Made by a program: the position numbers and the translations under genes. This document shows, piece by piece, positions 7,382-10,782 of a stretch of 10,782 bases of DNA. The notes beneath the pieces are model-generated. The model searched no databases and was not told where the DNA came from. It worked only from the letters and a program-made list of their open reading frames with translations. Location of the stretch: the NCBI GenBank assembly GCA_946646575.1, contig CAMPCR010000031.1, positions 1 to 10,782 of the forward strand. The letters run 5' to 3'. This DNA comes from UBA3222 sp002363035 (GTDB lineage Bacteria > Verrucomicrobiota > Verrucomicrobiia > Opitutales > UBA9783). Position 1 is the first letter of the stretch; each line of letters starts with the position of its first letter.

Positions 7382-8563
7382 CTACCATCGAAACAGCTGC
7401 GGAAGTCCCTTTTCGAAGGTATTGGCTACTTCGCCCTGAATGAGCGGCAGTGCGTATTTCGACATCGAATACTGTAAGGTCATGGTGTCGGCGGAAATCC
7501 AATCGCTCGGGAAGAATTTGATGCCGGTAATTTCTTTTAACGGCACAAGGGTCGGGTCGCAGGAAGCGGCTTTGTTGTCGTTGCGAACCAAAATGACCGC
7601 TTTTTCGTTTTCACTTTTCACAAGAGCTTGAACCGCCGCGCAACCGCAGGCGACGGCTTCCGTTTGGTCCTGTTTGGAGAGAAAGTGCGATATTGGTTGC
7701 AGGTGCAGATTGTACGAGGCAAGGTACGTCGGAATGTTTAGTCCGGATTGAATGATCTGCTCCAACCAGGCGCCGACGGAGTTGAGTCCGCCGATATCCA
7801 GCGCATTGCCTTCTTCGTTGATGAGCTGTGAATGCGTGACGACCAAAATTGCTTCGCGGCGTTGCAATTTGTTGCGAAGAATGGTCAAAAAACGCTCGGC
7901 ATTGAACGGTTGCTCCGGCAGACAAACAATGTACGGAAGGTCATTGGCGTCGATGCTCTTCTCGGTTGTTGCGGACAGCAGGGCGGCTCCGGCGACGACC
8001 CAACTGCCGGCGTTTTCGACTTCGCAAATGCCGACGGGAATTGCTTCGTTTCGCAACAACTTTTCAAAAGACACCAACAGCGCATTCAGACATTTGATAC
8101 TGCTGCCGTAGCCCAAGCCGTGATCCGTCATCGGAAATTCGTTGTCGTCGGCTTGCGGAACAACAACGCCGTTGAGCGCGTATCCTTCCGTCTGCGCGAT
8201 TTGAAGCAACTGCCGCGTGTATTCAACGGACTTTCGATCGCCGATAACCGCAAGTAATCGTATGTTGTGTTGCGACAGGACGCCGACCATCTCTTTGAAG
8301 GTTTCGTCGGTCGGTCGGAAACCATACGTCTCGTACCCGAGCGCGCTTCCGGCGGTCGAAAGCAACAACTGCGCTTTTTTCTGCGACAGTGCCGCCAAAT
8401 CAATGAAATTTTGCGATAAAATGCCCTCAAATCCGTTGCAAACGCCGTAAACTTCCTCAATCGCTTCATGATTAAGCGCTTCGGAAAGGATGCCGTACAG
8501 CGCGGAATTGCCGACGGTACCCGGGATGCCGGATTGCAGAACAAGTAAATTGCAAGACTCCAT
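7382..8563 (-). CDS. Degenerate PPi-type phosphofructokinase-like protein
   Basis: The 393 residues follow the fold order of PPi-dependent 6-phosphofructokinases: an N-terminal SGIPG segment (11-15), YGVCNGFEGIL (39-49), STAGSALG (69-76), TDHGLGYGSSIK (146-157), and a C-terminal FFPSDWI (350-356) with KYALPLI (369-375). Yet the catalytic motifs are altered. The SGGP loop is SGIP, GG(N/D)DS is GDRKS (108-112), PKTIDND is PQADDNE (136-142), keeping only the first Asp, and the MGR sugar-phosphate motif is missing in EVENAGSW (181-188). The Arg expected in the LQR segment near 288 is Gln. It may be a regulatory subunit or pseudoenzyme. The ATG at 8563 has AAAGG 4 bases upstream; an in-frame TTG at 8722 would add 53 non-conserved residues. 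It is monocistronic, with no glycolytic neighbours. Family membership is fairly sure, activity doubtful. Confidence 0.85.
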   Translation of the reverse strand: MESCNLLVLQSGIPGTVGNSALYGILSEALNHEAIEEVYGVCNGFEGILSQNFIDLAALSQKKAQLLLSTAGSALGYETYGFRPTDETFKEMVGVLSQHNIRLLAVIGDRKSVEYTRQLLQIAQTEGYALNGVVVPQADDNEFPMTDHGLGYGSSIKCLNALLVSFEKLLRNEAIPVGICEVENAGSWVVAGAALLSATTEKSIDANDLPYIVCLPEQPFNAERFLTILRNKLQRREAILVVTHSQLINEEGNALDIGGLNSVGAWLEQIIQSGLNIPTYLASYNLHLQPISHFLSKQDQTEAVACGCAAVQALVKSENEKAVILVRNDNKAASCDPTLVPLKEITGIKFFPSDWISADTMTLQYSMSKYALPLIQGEVANTFEKGLPQLFRW

Positions 8564-8749
8564 GGTACCTTTACGGTGGAGGCGTTCGGGCGGCGTTTCA
8601 ATCCAAAAGTGAAAAATTAAGGGAAATGTTGAAAAATTTTTACGACAAATTGCATTGTTTTGGGGAAAATAAAGGAATTTTTTGCCGAAAACAACGGGAA
8701 CAGAACCCTCGCCGCTTTCCAAAAATATCCTTTATTGCATTTTTAATCG

Positions 8750-8826
8750 TGGCGCACCTTAAGGGACTCGAACCCCCAACCCTCTGTTCCGAAGACAGAT
8801 GCTCTATCCGATTGAGCTAAAGGTGC
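8750..8826 (-). tRNA. tRNA-Arg, anticodon TCG
   Basis: The 77-base gene folds into a full cloverleaf: acceptor GCACCTT/AAGGTGC, D stem GCTC/GAGC, anticodon stem TCTGT/ACAGA with loop CTTCGGA, and a T arm with TTCGAGT loop whose stem ends in two G-U pairs. Anticodon TCG (complement of 8790-8792) reads CGA/CGG as arginine. The D loop has A20 and the discriminator is G73, both accepted by arginyl-tRNA synthetase. The 3' CCA is encoded (complement of 8750-8752). About 186 bases upstream of the pfk-like start, in the same direction. Confidence 0.97.
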
Positions 8827-8836
8827 ATTTTTTGAA

Positions 8837-8863
8837 AGTATAAATATCCGAATAGTCCGCCAA
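8837..8863 (-). promoter_or_regulatory. Promoter candidate for tRNA-Arg(TCG)
   Basis: On the - strand TTGGCG (complement of 8858-8863) lies 15 bases before TATACT (complement of 8837-8842, 5 of 6). The -10 sits 10 bases before the mature tRNA 5' end, so the transcript would carry almost no leader. The spacer is shorter than usual. The rest of the 231-base gap between the two tRNA genes shows nothing else. Confidence 0.4.
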
Positions 8864-9057
8864 GTGCTTTTGATATCCGTTCGTGGTCAAAACTTTTATG
8901 CGCCTCCCGCAAAATTGCCAAACTCATCCAAACAACCGTTTCGCCTTTTTGTTTTTGCACCCGAAAAAAACACTACCTCCGTCCTTTTACGAAAAACCGC
9001 ATGCGAAATAACAACCGCTTTCTGAAAACCTTCACCGATGATGATTGTCGGCCTGCG

Positions 9058-9134
9058 TGGCGCGCCTTGAGGGAGTCGAACCCCCAACCTTCTGATCCGT
9101 AGTCAGATGCTCTATCCAATTGAGCTAAAGGCGC
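9058..9134 (-). tRNA. tRNA-Arg, anticodon ACG
   Basis: A complete 77-base cloverleaf: acceptor GCGCCTT/AAGGCGC, D stem GCTC/GAGC, anticodon stem TCTGA/TCAGA with loop CTACGGA, T loop TTCGACT, discriminator G73 and encoded CCA. Anticodon ACG (complement of 9098-9100) is normally edited to ICG by TadA and reads CGT, CGC and CGA. It resembles the TCG gene closely, including the whole D stem and most of the T arm, and is probably a paralogue. Its - strand complement also gives the well-known false ORF seen over such genes. Confidence 0.97.
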
Positions 9135-9147
9135 ATCGGACACCTCC

Positions 9148-9176
9148 AGTGGAAGAGGAAGAACGGAGATTGTCAA
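9148..9176 (-). promoter_or_regulatory. Promoter candidate for tRNA-Arg(ACG)
   Basis: On the - strand a perfect TTGACA (complement of 9171-9176) stands 17 bases before TCCACT (complement of 9148-9153, only 3 of 6 of the -10 box). The distance to the tRNA 5' end (about 13 bases) is suitable. The -35 is persuasive, the -10 is not. Confidence 0.4.
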
Positions 9177-9518
9177 TGCGAATTCGGTTGGTACGGAAGT
9201 GCCTTGGTAAGGGGCGGTGTGTTGCAGTTTTGTGTACCCGGATAATGACGGAGCGGGTGTTGCATCACTACGAATGGGTGTGATGCATGGTCCATTGTGG
9301 TGCGTTTTCGGCGGATATTCTGCATTATTCTGTTGTCCGCCACCGCCGTTTCTTTCTTACGAGGGGCAATTTATTCACACCTTATTTCACATCTTCGGCG
9401 GGACAAACCTTTCTGTTTGCTTAACTACGGACTATCCCATTTGGAACCTCCTCTTATATAACTTCCTCCTACCCATTTTATCATTATAACCTCCCCAAGC
9501 ACATCCTCTCTTCTTCCT

Positions 9519-9542
9519 CCCCCCCAAAAAAAATCAAAAAAA
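9519..9542. repeat. C8A8 homopolymer tract plus A6
   Basis: Eight C (9519-9526) are followed directly by eight A (9527-9534), then TC and six more A (9537-9542). The tract ends 4 bases before a perfect TTGACA box. The A runs could act as an upstream promoter element; the C and A runs could also slip in length. Confidence 0.85.
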
Positions 9543-9545
9543 GTG

Positions 9546-9586
9546 TTGACACCCTTTTCAAAAACCTCAGGCCGATTTTATCGGCC
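9546..9586 (+). promoter_or_regulatory. TTGACA box with a palindrome downstream
   Basis: A perfect -35 box TTGACA (9546-9551) precedes GGCCGAT-TTT-ATCGGCC (9570-9586), a perfect 7-bp inverted repeat with a 3-base loop. No -10 box lies at 16-18 bases; the palindrome occupies that place, as an operator might. It is 31 bases before the chosen start of the 9618 gene. Confidence 0.4.
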
Positions 9587-9617
9587 GAAAAAAGCGGCGG
9601 TGAAAATTTGTGAACTT

Positions 9618-10604
9618 ATGAAAAATCATATTAAAAACTACATAAAAATAATGGGGCTAGCGGCGGTTCCGTTCGGAACGGCGCAGGCGGGGAACTACGA
9701 AATTAAGGTGACGCAGGAGTACAAGTGCGATCCGAACGACCCAAAATCCGAAAAGGACGGTGCCATGTGGTTTTCTTTTTCGGTATCGCGGGACGGCGGG
9801 AAGCCGCGGAAAAAGGCTATCTGCTGGTATGTGGATAGTGATGTGTACTATCTGAAATATGGTAAACGACATGGTGAAAGTAGTTGCCCTATTCAGACTG
9901 TCCCTTATTTGTCGCGTTATATGATAAAAAAAATAAAACTTGGGCTTGAACCAGCACTTTGTGATAAAGAGGAATCGAAATGGAAGGAAAGCTATAATGA
10001 TGTACGCTTTGCTCATATTGAGCATCCGGGAGTGGATTTCTTTGTAGTGCGCGATTCCGAGAGAAAATGTGGTAATACTATATACAAGCTTATAATTATG
10101 GCGAATGACGAATTCGGAAAATTTTACGTATCATCCGATGTGCCGACAATGGTCAGCGGAACGATGAGAAGCTATTGTTCCGACAATGAAATTTTAGTTA
10201 GTCGTCAGGAAGAGCCCTTCTGTGTGCAAGTGGTAGACGGAATGCTTTTCGCGTATTGTGAAAATCCGGCAAGTCCGGCATTAGATACAACTATTGACAA
10301 GCGAGATTTCAGATTTTTTAGCAGGGACTGGGTATCGGTAGCAGAGTACAACATGGCGACGAGAAGGGCCTCTATTTGCAAACTAGCGTATCATAAAAAA
10401 GTTACATTGGCAGAAGTCGAGAATATATCATCATTGCGGGAAGCTTTGTGGTTTGTGAAATATGGATATATCAAAAATCAAGATTTAAAATTTGCATTTG
10501 CAGGTAGACGGAAAAAACACAAGGAAGAAGAACCCAAAAAGGAGGAAATAAAGAAAGAGGAAATAAAGAAAAACGAAGAAAAAGATCCGTTCGGAGGAGA
10601 TTAA
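9618..10604 (+). CDS. Orphan exported cysteine-rich protein with Lys/Glu tail
   Basis: This 328-residue protein is not recognised. The ATG at 9618 gives a clean signal peptide: basic n-region (MKNHIKNYIK), hydrophobic core (IMGLAAVPFG) and a cut after AQA at residue 24. An in-frame GTG at 9543 would put 25 polar residues before it and overlap the promoter-like box, so it is less likely. No strong ribosome site is seen. The mature part has nine cysteines and many aromatic and charged residues, suggesting a disulfide-stabilised beta-rich fold outside the cytoplasm. The last 33 residues are a charged tail with two identical EEIKK units and end in DPFGGD. Although unrelated in sequence by eye, it shares general character with the exported orphan at 5823-6959. 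It stands alone before a strong terminator. Confidence 0.8.
   Translation: MKNHIKNYIKIMGLAAVPFGTAQAGNYEIKVTQEYKCDPNDPKSEKDGAMWFSFSVSRDGGKPRKKAICWYVDSDVYYLKYGKRHGESSCPIQTVPYLSRYMIKKIKLGLEPALCDKEESKWKESYNDVRFAHIEHPGVDFFVVRDSERKCGNTIYKLIIMANDEFGKFYVSSDVPTMVSGTMRSYCSDNEILVSRQEEPFCVQVVDGMLFAYCENPASPALDTTIDKRDFRFFSRDWVSVAEYNMATRRASICKLAYHKKVTLAEVENISSLREALWFVKYGYIKNQDLKFAFAGRRKKHKEEEPKKEEIKKEEIKKNEEKDPFGGD
10542..10571 (+). repeat. Tandem 15-base repeat, two copies
   Basis: GAGGAAATAAAGAAA occurs twice back to back (10542-10556 and 10557-10571), encoding EEIKK twice. The repeat is in frame, so gain or loss of a unit would change tail length by five residues without breaking the gene. Confidence 0.9.
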
Positions 10605-10618
10605 AATTCGTACATCCG

Positions 10619-10660
10619 AAATCTACGGCATTGCCTTTATGGCAGTGCCGTAGATTTTTT
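10619..10660 (+). terminator. Rho-independent terminator of the 9618 gene
   Basis: ATCTACGGCATTGCC (10621-10635) pairs with GGCAGTGCCGTAGAT (10641-10655), 15 bp with one G-U pair and a 5-base loop, extended by AA/TT, and followed by a T run to 10660. It lies 14 bases after the stop codon. Confidence 0.93.
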
Positions 10661-10782
10661 GGCATTTTCCGAAAAAATCACACACGACTTTGTCGTTTCA
10701 ACCGACCTATATTCTTGACAACACTCAAATAACGTCAGAAAACCGTGTTGTTTTGAATATGATTGCGTTACAAGAAGCCGCC
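10661..10782. other. Non-coding right edge with promoter-like box
   Basis: No gene is seen. A perfect TTGACA (10715-10720) has no -10 box at the usual spacing. ACAACAC (10718-10724) and GTGTTGT (10745-10751) form a perfect 7-bp inverted repeat with a 20-base spacer. Also ACGAC-TTT-GTCGT makes a small hairpin near 10684-10696. It probably belongs to a gene beyond the window. Confidence 0.35.

Larger units (their letters stand above)
9177..9617. other. Non-coding stretch of about 440 bases
   Basis: No credible gene lies between the tRNA-Arg(ACG) promoter and the second exported-protein gene. The first half is GC-balanced and holds two inverted repeats: TGCATCAC/GTGATGCA (9261-9268 and 9280-9287) and GGCGGA/TCCGCC (9310-9315 and 9336-9341). 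The second half is strikingly pyrimidine-rich on the + strand, ending in a run of eight C and eight A. It is probably the upstream regulatory region of the 9618 gene, perhaps with a small structured RNA. Confidence 0.5.

Noticed and set aside
8564..8722. 53-residue extension of the pfk-like protein from a TTG
   Set aside because: The extension is not conserved in style, whereas the ATG at 8563 has a good ribosome site and starts where the family fold begins.
8626..8820. + strand ORF ending over the first tRNA (LKGLEPPTLCSEDR)
   Set aside because: Antisense of tRNA-Arg(TCG); the matching part is tRNA sequence, not protein.
8750..9134. tRNA genes as an integration site of a mobile island
   Set aside because: No integrase, no repeated tRNA 3' end and no phage genes are seen in the window.
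8973..9176. - strand ORF containing PLAQLDRASDYGSEG
   Set aside because: It is the translation of the tRNA-Arg(ACG) gene itself, a common false protein.
9217..9489. 90-codon + strand ORF in the non-coding gap
   Set aside because: It starts at GTG without a ribosome site, runs through the pyrimidine-rich tract, and has no protein-like pattern.
1..10782. CRISPR array, insertion sequence or toxin-antitoxin module
   Set aside because: No regularly spaced repeats, transposase, terminal inverted repeats or small paired genes with a ribosome site were found.

Overview
The window (10,782 bases) looks like a bacterial chromosome segment of mid GC. It holds ordinary housekeeping genes on the left, and a looser region of single genes, two arginine tRNA genes and long non-coding gaps on the right. 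No phage, transposon, CRISPR or plasmid machinery is visible. My best guess at the host is a member of the PVC group, perhaps Verrucomicrobiota/Opitutae. This rests mainly on the style of the phosphofructokinase-like protein and on recall, so it is a weak inference.

Left part, + strand (1-5690): the C-terminal half of an MFS transporter (cut by the window edge) overlaps by 4 bases an endonuclease III gene (nth). After a 101-base gap with a possible promoter come thymidylate kinase (tmk) and a DNA polymerase III delta'-like subunit (holB), again with a 4-base ATGA overlap. A good -10 box inside the holB end precedes transaldolase (tal), which is followed by methionyl-tRNA synthetase (metG). 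The themes are dTTP supply and replication (tmk, holB), base-excision repair (nth), the pentose phosphate pathway (tal) and translation (metG).

Middle (5691-8563): a strong hairpin separates metG from the converging - strand gene 5823-6959, an orphan predicted exported protein. Its upstream region is extremely AT-rich, with a run of 16 T. Then comes a 420-base gap that may hold a broken small gene. After it is a - strand gene of the PPi-dependent phosphofructokinase family in which nearly every catalytic and substrate-binding motif is altered. This is the most interesting object in the window: it looks like a pseudoenzyme or regulatory subunit.

Right part (8564-10782): two related tRNA-Arg genes on the - strand (anticodons TCG and ACG, both with encoded CCA), a 440-base non-coding stretch with hairpins and homopolymer runs, then a second orphan exported, cysteine-rich protein (9618-10604) with a Lys/Glu repeat tail and a clear Rho-independent terminator. 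The last 120 bases hold a promoter-like box but no gene.

I found no convincing new multi-gene system. The points worth a second look are the degenerate phosphofructokinase, the homopolymer tracts in front of both exported orphans, and the possible broken gene at 7094-7363.
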